Shown piece by piece: positions 22,701-30,075 of a DNA stretch of 44,774 nt (positions are counted from its first letter, which is position 1; each line of letters begins with the position of its first letter). Source of the stretch: Salinispora cortesiana (GTDB lineage: Bacteria > Actinomycetota > Actinomycetes > Mycobacteriales > Micromonosporaceae); the NCBI RefSeq assembly GCF_000484695.1, contig NZ_AXVR01000041.1:1-44774 (forward strand), read 5' to 3'. The translations under genes and the position numbers were made by a program. The notes under the pieces were generated by a model that was given only the letters and a program-made list of their open reading frames with translations, was not told where the DNA came from and searched no databases.

Positions 22701-23067
22701 GCCTGTCCCCACCTGGACCGACCCGCGGGTCGAGCGGGTCGCCCCCCGCGACGCCCTCGAGCAGGTACTCGCCGGAATCTGGCAGGAGGTGCTGCAGGTC
22801 GAGCGGATCGGTGTGCACGACGACTTCTTCCGGCTCGGCGGCCATTCCCTCCTCGGCGCGCAGGCGTTGAGTCGGATCGGCGCCGCGCTGGAGACGGAGG
22901 TGCCGATCCGGATCCTCTTCGAGGCGCCGACGATCGACGCGATGGCCCGCGCGTTGCGCTCCACGGAGGAGGTAGCCGGCCGGACCGACGCCGTAGCCGC
23001 CCTTCGAACGGAGGTGGCCGACCTCTCCGACGAGGAGCTGCGGACTCTGCTGGGCGGCCCGGAATGA
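19753..23067 (+). CDS. Nonribosomal peptide synthetase, C-A-T (module 3)
   Basis: The ATG at 19753 overlaps the previous stop. The N terminus (GKRALLARLLAERAQAP) is the short helix type that accepts an LSDxELxxLL tail, matching the end of the first NRPS. The C domain (about 35-460) has its catalytic motif as HHIVFDAWS (H164-D169), with Ala instead of the usual Gly after Asp. The A domain (about 480-985) has YTSGSTGRPKG, NCYGPTETTVW and GNGKVDR. Pocket residues read DILQLGCVW, matching the glycine code DILQLGLIW at 7 of 9 positions. The carrier domain has LGGHSL with Ser1032. There is no epimerisation or methylation domain. The C terminus ends LSDEELRTLLGG and the gene overlaps the next by ATGA. 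Confidence 0.93.
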   Translation: MTTADSTTPGSSGKRALLARLLAERAQAPRSYPVSFGQQRLWFLDRFTGGIPVYNIPVAFQVHGPLDVAALRTALTTLVNRHPALRTTFSESGGEPVQVVRPTGEVDLTETDLSGLPAEQREAEATALVRAHSGQPFDLAAGPLLRVAVIRTDPDRHHVALCVHHIVFDAWSIGVLFQELETAYAAALAGVPADLPELPTQYADFAVWQRERLAGDALRRQLDHWVSHLRGAPALLSLPTDRPRAANRSYRGACHYVTVPAAAVRRVEEFNQGAGVTMFMTLFAVFQAVLSRHSGQDDIVIGTPVAGREHPDLERLVGFFVNTLALRVSSAGSPSLRQLVDQVREVTLVGLGNAEVPFERVVEEMQPERSLAHAPIFQAQLILQNVPQNAFSLAGCTTTSLRVDSGTAKFDLTLAGELTDEGALRLAFEYDTELFDVGTVDRLARHLCTLLDTAVAEPDRPLTRLPLLSGVERWRAVVEWNQTDRGTLPVDTLLDLLPTDPAESGAPPAVIGPDGAVDRAELHRRAGQIARRLLAAGVAPDTPVGICLDRGVDMVAAVLGVWRAGAGYLPLDPTLPPERLRHLLADSGTRVVLTHQAVVARLGPVLAGSVTVLLDDATGDPGPAEPLPAVPAHPDGLAYLIYTSGSTGRPKGVAVPHRSVTNLVASFHDDLDLTPEDRFAAVTTLSFDISVLELLVPLLLGVPLLVVGADEVGDGPALRRRLTEAGITAMQATPATWRLLLASGGVPPTLRLRLCGGEALPRDLADALQADDGTLWNCYGPTETTVWSAAAPVAPAPAAVDLGAPIANTRIYLLDEAYQPVPVGVVGEIHIGGSGVVRGYHGRPGLTAGRFVPDPFADHPGARLYATGDLARQRADGRLEFLGRTDHQVKVRGFRIELGEIESLLRGHDLIADAVVGTWAGGDGDTRLVAYAVPESGAAPDSLADQVRSDLAGRLPEYMLPAALVPMTALPLNGNGKVDRNALPVPTWTDPRVERVAPRDALEQVLAGIWQEVLQVERIGVHDDFFRLGGHSLLGAQALSRIGAALETEVPIRILFEAPTIDAMARALRSTEEVAGRTDAVAALRTEVADLSDEELRTLLGGPE

Positions 23068-26000
23068 ACGACTCCGGGACCGATCGCGAACGGCTGATCC
23101 GGGAACTGATGGCCCGCCGGGGACTGGCCCGGCGGGCCCAGCCGGTCCGGGTGCCCCCTCGGGACCCGGACGCCCGGGTGCCACTCTCCCCGATGCAGGA
23201 GGGCATGTGGTTCCTCGACCAACTTCAGCCCGGAAGCGCGGCGTACGTGCTCAGTCAGGCAGTGCAGGTCACCGGCCGGCTGGACCTCGTCGCGCTGCAG
23301 TCCGCGCTTGACGAGGTCGTCGCCGCGCACGATGCCCTCCGGACCAGGTTCGTGCAGCGGGACGGGGAGGTGGAGCAGGTCATCCTGCCCACAACCGACC
23401 CGGCGGCCCGATGTCAGTTGATCGTGGAGGACCTGACCACGGTGGCGCCCGCCGACCGCGAGGCCACAGCGACCGCCGTCGCCAGTCGGGAGAGTGAAAC
23501 GCCGTTCGACCTTGGCCGGGCGCCCCTGCTGCGGGTCCGGTTGGGGCGGCTGGACCAGGACGAGCATCTGTTGGTGGTCGCCCTGCATCACATCATCGCC
23601 GACGAGCGGTCCCTCGACATCGTGCTCATCGGGCTCCTCGACGGCCACCACCGTCGGCGCACCGGGGCGGCCGCCGCGACCGCTCCGCCGACCACACACT
23701 TCCCCGACCACGTGCTCCGGCAGCGGGACTGGTTGGCCAGCGCCGCCGCCGACCGGGCACGTCAGTTCTGGACCGACCGGCTGGCGGGCTGCTCCGGCGT
23801 GCTCGACCTGCCGACCGACCGGCCGCGACCCGCCGCCCTGACCTTCGCCGGCAGCACCCACGGCTTCGCTTTCACCGACGAGCTGATCGCGGCGCTCGAC
23901 GGCGTGGCGCAGCGGACCGGCTGCACCCGCTTCATGGTTCTGTTCGCCGGTCTCCAGGTGCTGCTGGCCCGCCTCGCGGGCACCGACGACGTCTGCGTCG
24001 GCGCCCCGGTGACGTTGCGCACCCACCCCGAGCAGCAGGAGATGGTCGGCCTGCTCGCCAACAGCCTGCCGCTGCGCACCGACCTGTCCGGGGACCCGAC
24101 GCTGGCCGAGGCGCTGGCCCGGGTCCGGCGTACCTGCGTGGAGTCCCTGGCGCACGCTGAGTTGCCCTTTGAGCGGATCGTCGAGACCGTGCGGCTGCCC
24201 CGCGACCCGAGCCGCAACCCACTGTTCCAGGTGATGCTGGTCCTGAATCAGGCCGGCGTCGCCGGCCCCCGGCCAGGTCTCGCCGTCCGCCCGGTGCCGG
24301 TGCTGCGGGAAACCGCCCGGATGGACCTCACCGTGGCGGTGTACGAGTCCCCGGCCGGCCTCACCGCCGTGGTCGACTACAACACCGATCTCTTCGACCA
24401 GGCGACCATCGACCGGTTCGTCGACCGGTTCCGGTCTGTGCTGTGGGCGTTGGCGACCCAGACGCACCTGCCGCTCTCCGCGCTGGAACTGGTCGGCCCC
24501 GCCGAGCGACGCGCCCTGACCGCCTGGAACAACACCGACCGGGCGTACCCGGGTGGCTCGGGGCTGCACGAGCTGGTCAGCGCGCGGGCGGCGGCCGACC
24601 CGGACGCGCCGGCCCTGCTGGACATCAGCCCGGGCGAGCCGGACCGGCCGGCGGTGACCTACGGGCAGCTGGACGCCGACGCCGACCGGCTCGCCGCGCA
24701 CCTGCGCCGCTGCGGGGTCCGCCCCGACCAGCCGGTGGGGCTCGCGTTGGCCGCCGGCCGTGCCGCCGTCACCGGCGTCCTGGCGATCCTCAAGGCCGGC
24801 GCCGGTTATCTTCCGGTGGACCCCGGCCACCCCCCGGCCCGGCTGCGTGCCCTGCTCACCGCCGCCGGTGCCCCGGTCTGCCTGGCCGAGGCCGAGCTCG
24901 CCGCCGCCCTGGCCGCCGGGGCGGACACGCACGACGACCCGCCGTACGTCGGCACCGTGCTCGCTGTTGGTCCTGATGGCCAACCGGCGGACGCCGGCCC
25001 GACCGGGGAAACGGCGCCTGCTGCTCCCCGGACGGTCCACCCGGACCAGCTCGCCTACGTCATTCACACCTCTGGCTCCACCGGCACGCCGAAGGGGGTG
25101 ATGGTCAGCCATCGCACCGCCGTCAACCTGGCCCTGGCCTTCGTCGACCTGCACCGCATCGGTCCGGGTGACCGGCTGCTCATGTTGCCCCCACTGAGCT
25201 TCGATGCCTCCGTCGGTGACCTTTTCCCGGCCCTGGTCACCGGGGCCATGATCGTGGTACACCGGCAGCCGGCCGCGATCACCGGCGCGGGCCTGGTCGA
25301 GCTGTGCCGGGCGCACGGCCTCACCCTGGTTGACACCGCCGCGCCGCTCTGGGCCCGCTGGGTCACCGACCTTGCCGCGCGCCCCGGTGCGCCGGACGTC
25401 GGCACGTTGCGCGCCATGATGGTCGGTGGGGAACCCGTGGACCTGGCGATGGTGCGCCGCTGGGCGGGACTCACCGGCGGCCGGGTCACCCTGCACAACC
25501 ACTACGGCCCGACCGAGGCGACCGTCTGCGCCACCACCTACGCCACCGTGGACGGCGTCGAACTGCCCGGCCTGACCCGGTTGCCGATCGGCCGCCCGGT
25601 GCCCAACGTTCAGGTGCACGTCCTCGATCCCCACCTGCGGCCGGTGCCGATCGGCCTCGCCGGCGAGGTCTGGATCGGTGGCACCGCCCCTGCCCGCGGA
25701 TACCTCGACAATCCCGGCGAAACCGCGAACCGTTTCGTCCCGAACCCGTACGGCCCCGCCGGGTCGCGGCTCTACCGCACCGGCGACCTCGCCCGGCATC
25801 GTGCCGACGGCAACCTCGAATTCCTCGGCCGGACCGATCAACAGGTCAAAATCCGGGGCCATCGGATCGAGCTCGGCGAGGTCGAGGCGGCCTGTGCCGC
25901 CCTGCCCGGGGTGCGCCGTACCGCCGTGGTTGTCGACCACGCCCCGGCCGGCCCTCGGCTCGTCGCCTACCTGGTCGGGGACGACACCACCCCGGTTGGC

Positions 26001-27563
26001 TCCGAGGCGAGGATCGCGCTGCGCCGCCGGCTGCCGGAGTACCTCGTCCCCACCGCCTTCATCCGGGTACCCGACCTGCCCACCAACCGGCACGGCAAGC
26101 TCGACCTGGCCGCCCTGCCCCGACCGGAGGAGACCGACCGACCGGCGCACGAGCCGCCGGCCACTCCAACCGAGAAGACGCTCGCTGGCATCTGGGCCGA
26201 GCTGCTCGACACCGGCCCGGTGGGCCGGCACGACAACTTCTTCGACCTTGGTGGACACTCACTACTCGCGGCGGGCCTGGCGACCCGGGTCCGGGCCGCG
26301 CTCGGGGTGGAGCTGCCGCTGCAGGCACTCTTCTCCGCCGCCGACCTCGCCGACCTCGCCGCCGTTCTTGACGGAGTCGAGCCCACCCGGGACAGCGACG
26401 TTGACCTGCTCCGCACCGAGGCGCGACTCCCCGCTGACCTGGTCGTACCGTCCGGGATGTCGGCTGCGCCGGTACGTGCGGTGCTCTGCACCGGGGCGAC
26501 CGGATTCCTCGGGGCGTACCTGCTCGCCGACTGGCTCGCCCACAGCACCGCCACCGTGCACTGTCTGGTCCGGGCGGACACCCCGACCGCCGCCCTCGAC
26601 CGGGTCCGCGCCAACCTACGCCGGTACGGCCTCTGGCGGCCGGAGTACGCCGGCCGTCTGATTGGCGTCCCGGGCGACCTCGGCGCACCCCGGCTCGGCC
26701 TGAGTGGTACGGACTTCGCCGAGTTGGGCGAAGGGCTGGACGCGATCGTGCACAACGGCGGCGTGGTCAACTTCGTCGCGCCGTATTCGACGCTGCGCCC
26801 GGCGAATGTCGGCGGCACGCTGGAGGTGCTCCGGCTGGCCAGCACCGGCCGCCCGAGTGCGGTGCACTTCGTCTCCACCCTCGGGGTCTTCGTCACCCCG
26901 TCGCACCGCGGCACTCTGGTGCGCGAGGGCGACGTCCCGGCCGACCGTGACGGGTTCCCCGACGGCTACAACGCCAGCAAGTGGGTGGCCGACGCGTTGG
27001 TCCGGGCCGCCCGGGAGCGGGGGCTGCCGGTCAGCGTGCACCGGCCAGCCCGGATCACCGGGGACGCCGACAGCGGCCTTGGTAACACCGACGACTACTT
27101 CAGCCGGCTGCTGAAGACCTGCGTGCAGCTCGGCGCCGTACCGGAGATCGACGACCCCGCCGACCTCGCACCGGTCAACTACGTGGGGGCCGGCATCGGG
27201 CACCTGACCCGGGCGGGAGTGATGACGGACCACCACTACTACAACAACCAGACCATGTCGTACGCCGCCTTGGCCGCCGCGCTGACCAGCTTCGGCTACC
27301 CGGTGACATCGGTGCCGTACCCGCGCTGGCGGGCGGCACTGCTGGATCGGCCGGACGCCGCGCTGGCCCGGCTCGCCCCGCTCTTCGAGGTGGATACCCC
27401 GGTTCGGACGCAGCCGGACTTCGATTGCACCGGCACCGAGGCGACCCTCGCGGCGGCCGGGATCACCTGCCGACCGGCCGACGAGCGGCTGCTGCACACC
27501 TACCTGTCGGCGTTCGTGGCCGCCGGCTTCCTCGCCCCACCGCCCGGGAGGGCCCATGGCTGA
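23064..27563 (+). CDS. Nonribosomal peptide synthetase, C-A-T-reductase (module 4, release)
   Basis: The 1499-residue protein has a C domain (about 35-450) with catalytic motif HHIIADERS (H175-D180, Glu181 in place of Gly) and a diverged segment before the core FWTDRLAG. The A domain (about 480-1000) has HTSGSTGTPKG, NHYGPTEATVC and RHGKLDL, with pocket residues DAGDMGHVC, which I cannot assign. The carrier Ser is S1066 in LGGHSL. The C-terminal reductase of the SDR type has the NADPH loop TGATGFLG (1143-1150) and Y1302-x3-K1306 (YNASK). Such domains release the peptide as an aldehyde, or after a second turnover as an alcohol. The gene overlaps the exporter gene by 8 bp. Confidence 0.93.
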   Translation: MNDSGTDRERLIRELMARRGLARRAQPVRVPPRDPDARVPLSPMQEGMWFLDQLQPGSAAYVLSQAVQVTGRLDLVALQSALDEVVAAHDALRTRFVQRDGEVEQVILPTTDPAARCQLIVEDLTTVAPADREATATAVASRESETPFDLGRAPLLRVRLGRLDQDEHLLVVALHHIIADERSLDIVLIGLLDGHHRRRTGAAAATAPPTTHFPDHVLRQRDWLASAAADRARQFWTDRLAGCSGVLDLPTDRPRPAALTFAGSTHGFAFTDELIAALDGVAQRTGCTRFMVLFAGLQVLLARLAGTDDVCVGAPVTLRTHPEQQEMVGLLANSLPLRTDLSGDPTLAEALARVRRTCVESLAHAELPFERIVETVRLPRDPSRNPLFQVMLVLNQAGVAGPRPGLAVRPVPVLRETARMDLTVAVYESPAGLTAVVDYNTDLFDQATIDRFVDRFRSVLWALATQTHLPLSALELVGPAERRALTAWNNTDRAYPGGSGLHELVSARAAADPDAPALLDISPGEPDRPAVTYGQLDADADRLAAHLRRCGVRPDQPVGLALAAGRAAVTGVLAILKAGAGYLPVDPGHPPARLRALLTAAGAPVCLAEAELAAALAAGADTHDDPPYVGTVLAVGPDGQPADAGPTGETAPAAPRTVHPDQLAYVIHTSGSTGTPKGVMVSHRTAVNLALAFVDLHRIGPGDRLLMLPPLSFDASVGDLFPALVTGAMIVVHRQPAAITGAGLVELCRAHGLTLVDTAAPLWARWVTDLAARPGAPDVGTLRAMMVGGEPVDLAMVRRWAGLTGGRVTLHNHYGPTEATVCATTYATVDGVELPGLTRLPIGRPVPNVQVHVLDPHLRPVPIGLAGEVWIGGTAPARGYLDNPGETANRFVPNPYGPAGSRLYRTGDLARHRADGNLEFLGRTDQQVKIRGHRIELGEVEAACAALPGVRRTAVVVDHAPAGPRLVAYLVGDDTTPVGSEARIALRRRLPEYLVPTAFIRVPDLPTNRHGKLDLAALPRPEETDRPAHEPPATPTEKTLAGIWAELLDTGPVGRHDNFFDLGGHSLLAAGLATRVRAALGVELPLQALFSAADLADLAAVLDGVEPTRDSDVDLLRTEARLPADLVVPSGMSAAPVRAVLCTGATGFLGAYLLADWLAHSTATVHCLVRADTPTAALDRVRANLRRYGLWRPEYAGRLIGVPGDLGAPRLGLSGTDFAELGEGLDAIVHNGGVVNFVAPYSTLRPANVGGTLEVLRLASTGRPSAVHFVSTLGVFVTPSHRGTLVREGDVPADRDGFPDGYNASKWVADALVRAARERGLPVSVHRPARITGDADSGLGNTDDYFSRLLKTCVQLGAVPEIDDPADLAPVNYVGAGIGHLTRAGVMTDHHYYNNQTMSYAALAAALTSFGYPVTSVPYPRWRAALLDRPDAALARLAPLFEVDTPVRTQPDFDCTGTEATLAAAGITCRPADERLLHTYLSAFVAAGFLAPPPGRAHG

Positions 27564-28935
27564 GCGCACGGTGCCCACTGTCCGGTGGGCCGCGGTCTGG
27601 TTCGGCCAGCTCGTCTCCCTGGTCGGGTCGAGCCTTACCGCGTTCGTCCTCGGGGTCTGGGTCTATCAGCGCACGGGTTCGGTCACCCAGTTCTCGCTGA
27701 TCTTTCTTGCCGCCACCCTGCCGGCGGTACTGTTCGCGCCGTTCGCCGGGGCGCTGGCCGACCGTCGGGACCGCCGCGGCCTGATGCTGGTCGCCGACAC
27801 CGTGGCCGCCGCCGGGACGGCGGCGCTCGCCGCGCTGGTCGTCGCCGACGCCCTCCAGGTGTGGCACATCTACCTGGGGACTGCGGTGAGCGCCACCGCG
27901 TCCACCGTGCATCAGGTCGCCTACCAGGCGATGACCCCGGCGCTGGTCGGCAAGCGACAGTTGGGCCGGTTCAACGGGCTGATGCAGGTCTCCCGGGCGG
28001 TGCAGATCGCCGCGCCACTGGTCGCCGGGGTACTCGTGGTGACCGTCGGGATCGGCGGGGTGATGGCGATCGACCTGGCTACGTTCGTGGTCGCGGCCTC
28101 GACCCTGCTGCTGGTCCGGCTACCCGCCGAGGTGACCCGCCCGGCCGGATCCGGTCCCGCCGAGGCGGTACTGCGGACAGCCGCCGCCGGCTGGCGGTAC
28201 CTGCGGCAACGGCCGAGCCTGTTTACGCTCATGGTGGTCTTCGGCGCCTTCAACTTTCTCTTTGGTATCGCCGGGGTCCTGGTACAGCCACTGATCCTCT
28301 CGTTCGCCACGGCGGACACCCTCGGCCTGCTGATGTCCGCGGGGGGCGCCGGTCTCCTCGCCGGCAGCCTGGTGATGGGGGTGTGGGGCGGACCGACCCG
28401 CCGGGTCACCGCTGTCTGCGGCGGGCTCGCGCTCGGGGGAGTGGCTCTCGCACTGCACGCGGCGGCCCCGTCCGCCTGGCTGATCGGGGTGGTGGCACCG
28501 CTCTTCCTCTTCACCCTGCCGATCGTGAACAGCTCCACCATGACCCTGATCCAGACCAAGACCGAGCCCTCCGTGCTGGGCCGGGTGCTCGCCACCGCCC
28601 GGGTGATCGGTGACGCCAGTGTGCCGCTGGCGTACGTGCTGGCCGGGCCGATCGCCGACGGCCTTTTCGAGCCGCTGCTGCGCCCGGAGGGGGTGCTCGC
28701 CGATTCGGTCGGTCGGGTGATCGGCACCGGGGAGGGCCGCGGTATCGCGCTGCTCTTCGCGGTCACCGGGGTGGCGATGGTGCTCCTCGCCGTGCTCGCC
28801 TGGACCCGACCGGTGCTGCGCGCCGCCGACGATCTTCCTGACGCGCTCCCCGACGACACCCCGGGTCCTGACGATCTCCCCGGCGACACCCCGGGTCCTG
28901 GGACCGTCTCCACCGACCGCCAACCCGCCACCTGA
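27556..28935 (+). CDS. MFS exporter
   Basis: ATG 27556 has GGGAGGG (27546-27552) just upstream and overlaps the NRPS end by 8 bp. The 459-residue protein shows about twelve transmembrane segments and the MFS loop 2-3 motif A-like GALADRRDRRG. It is of the drug/siderophore exporter type (MdfA/EntS-like arrangement), so its likely job is to export the peptide product or protect the producer. The C-terminal 35 residues are a hydrophilic tail with a duplicated DDLP...DTPGP unit and look disordered. Confidence 0.9.
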   Translation: MAERTVPTVRWAAVWFGQLVSLVGSSLTAFVLGVWVYQRTGSVTQFSLIFLAATLPAVLFAPFAGALADRRDRRGLMLVADTVAAAGTAALAALVVADALQVWHIYLGTAVSATASTVHQVAYQAMTPALVGKRQLGRFNGLMQVSRAVQIAAPLVAGVLVVTVGIGGVMAIDLATFVVAASTLLLVRLPAEVTRPAGSGPAEAVLRTAAAGWRYLRQRPSLFTLMVVFGAFNFLFGIAGVLVQPLILSFATADTLGLLMSAGGAGLLAGSLVMGVWGGPTRRVTAVCGGLALGGVALALHAAAPSAWLIGVVAPLFLFTLPIVNSSTMTLIQTKTEPSVLGRVLATARVIGDASVPLAYVLAGPIADGLFEPLLRPEGVLADSVGRVIGTGEGRGIALLFAVTGVAMVLLAVLAWTRPVLRAADDLPDALPDDTPGPDDLPGDTPGPGTVSTDRQPAT

Positions 28936-28948
28936 AGGGAGCCCTGCC

Positions 28949-30013
28949 ATGCCAGTGCCGTTGAGCCCGGAGGAGGCGCAGCAGTTCCACGCCTCCGACG
29001 CCGCCCCCGCCGCGTTTCTCGACCTGCTCGACGCGGTCTCCTTCCGTAGCGCCGGCGCCGCGCTTCGGTTGGGCGTCTTCGAGGAGCTGGCCGGCGGTCC
29101 GCTCCCGGTCGAGCGGCTCGCCGTCCGGACCGGCACTGATCCGCTCGGACTGCGGATCCTGCTCGACGCGTTGACCAGCTTCGGCTACCTGATCCAGGCT
29201 GACGGTCGGTACGCCAACAGCGCCAACACGACCCGCTGGCTCCTGCGGGCCGCCCCGGACAGTTTCGCGCCGGTGCTCGCCTTCTGGTCGGCGCTGCTCA
29301 CCGGTTGGTGGCACGACCTGGAGTCGTCGATCTGCTCCGGCACTCCGACCGGTGACTTCTACGCCTGGCTGGAGCAGCGACCGGAGGTTCTGGCGGACTT
29401 TCAGACCATGCTGCGTCGACTCGCCGACGGGCTCAGTGCGGAGATCGTCGAGCTGCTGCCGGTGCCGGCCGACGCGCGTAGCCTGCTCGATGTCGGTGGC
29501 GGGCACGCGAGCTATCCGGTGGCCTTCCTCGCCGCACACCCGCAACTGCGGGCCACCGTGGTGGACCTGGCCGGTGCGCTGACCCAGGGGGCCGAGACCG
29601 TCGCCGCAGCCGGCCTGACCGACCGGTGCACGCTACGTGCGGGTGACCTCTTCGAGGCCGACTTTGGTACCGGTCACGACCTGGCGTTGCTCTTCAACGT
29701 CGTGCACGGCTACCAGGCGACCGAGACGCTGACCCTGCTGCGTCGGGTCGCCGCCGCGTTGCGCCCCGGCGGCCGGGTGGCCCTGCTCGAGCCGCTCGCC
29801 ACGGCACCGGAGCAGCCGACGGCCGGTCTGGGCGCGGCGTTCGTCCGGATGTTCAGCCTGAACCTCTTCCACACCCAGGGCGGTCGGGCCTACGGCCACG
29901 ACGAACTCGTCGGGTTGCTGCACGAGGCTGGCTTCATCGACGTGCGGCAGCAGGTGCTCAGTGGTTCGGAGACGGACCAGCTGGTGATCGCGCAGGTCAG
30001 GCCGCTTGACTAA
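28949..30013 (+). CDS. SAM-dependent O-methyltransferase (plant-type/AcnO family)
   Basis: ATG 28949 follows AAGGGAG (28935-28941) and lies 13 nt after the exporter stop. The 354-residue protein has an N-terminal winged-helix dimerisation region (FRSAGAALRLGVFEELAG, LLDALTSFGYL) and a C-terminal Rossmann fold with SAM motif LLDVGGGHASYPVAFLAAHP, followed by LRPGGRVALLEPL. This family methylates phenolic or hydroxyl groups on small molecules. In this operon a natural substrate would be a hydroxyl introduced by the flavoenzyme, which is inference. The typical catalytic His position reads NVVHGY, consistent with an active O-methyltransferase. Confidence 0.85.
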   Translation: MPVPLSPEEAQQFHASDAAPAAFLDLLDAVSFRSAGAALRLGVFEELAGGPLPVERLAVRTGTDPLGLRILLDALTSFGYLIQADGRYANSANTTRWLLRAAPDSFAPVLAFWSALLTGWWHDLESSICSGTPTGDFYAWLEQRPEVLADFQTMLRRLADGLSAEIVELLPVPADARSLLDVGGGHASYPVAFLAAHPQLRATVVDLAGALTQGAETVAAAGLTDRCTLRAGDLFEADFGTGHDLALLFNVVHGYQATETLTLLRRVAAALRPGGRVALLEPLATAPEQPTAGLGAAFVRMFSLNLFHTQGGRAYGHDELVGLLHEAGFIDVRQQVLSGSETDQLVIAQVRPLD

Positions 30014-30034
30014 TTCGATAATATCGATGACGCT

Positions 30035-30046
30035 GAGAGCGCTCTC
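30035..30046. promoter_or_regulatory. Palindromic operator upstream of glucanase
   Basis: GAGAGCGCTCTC is a perfect 12-bp palindrome 30 bp upstream of the glucanase start. It has the CG-centred form of LacI-family sites and shares the GAGCGCTC core with the CebR-like box at 7845, so a related sugar-responsive repressor is likely. Confidence 0.6.
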
Positions 30047-30075
30047 TGCCACCATCACCCGTCCGGGAGCCCGTC

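Noticed and set aside
22413..26258. 1281-residue minus-strand open frame opposite NRPS modules 3 and 4
   Set aside because: The sense strand carries all NRPS core motifs. The antisense product is Gly/Arg/Val/Gln-rich and featureless.
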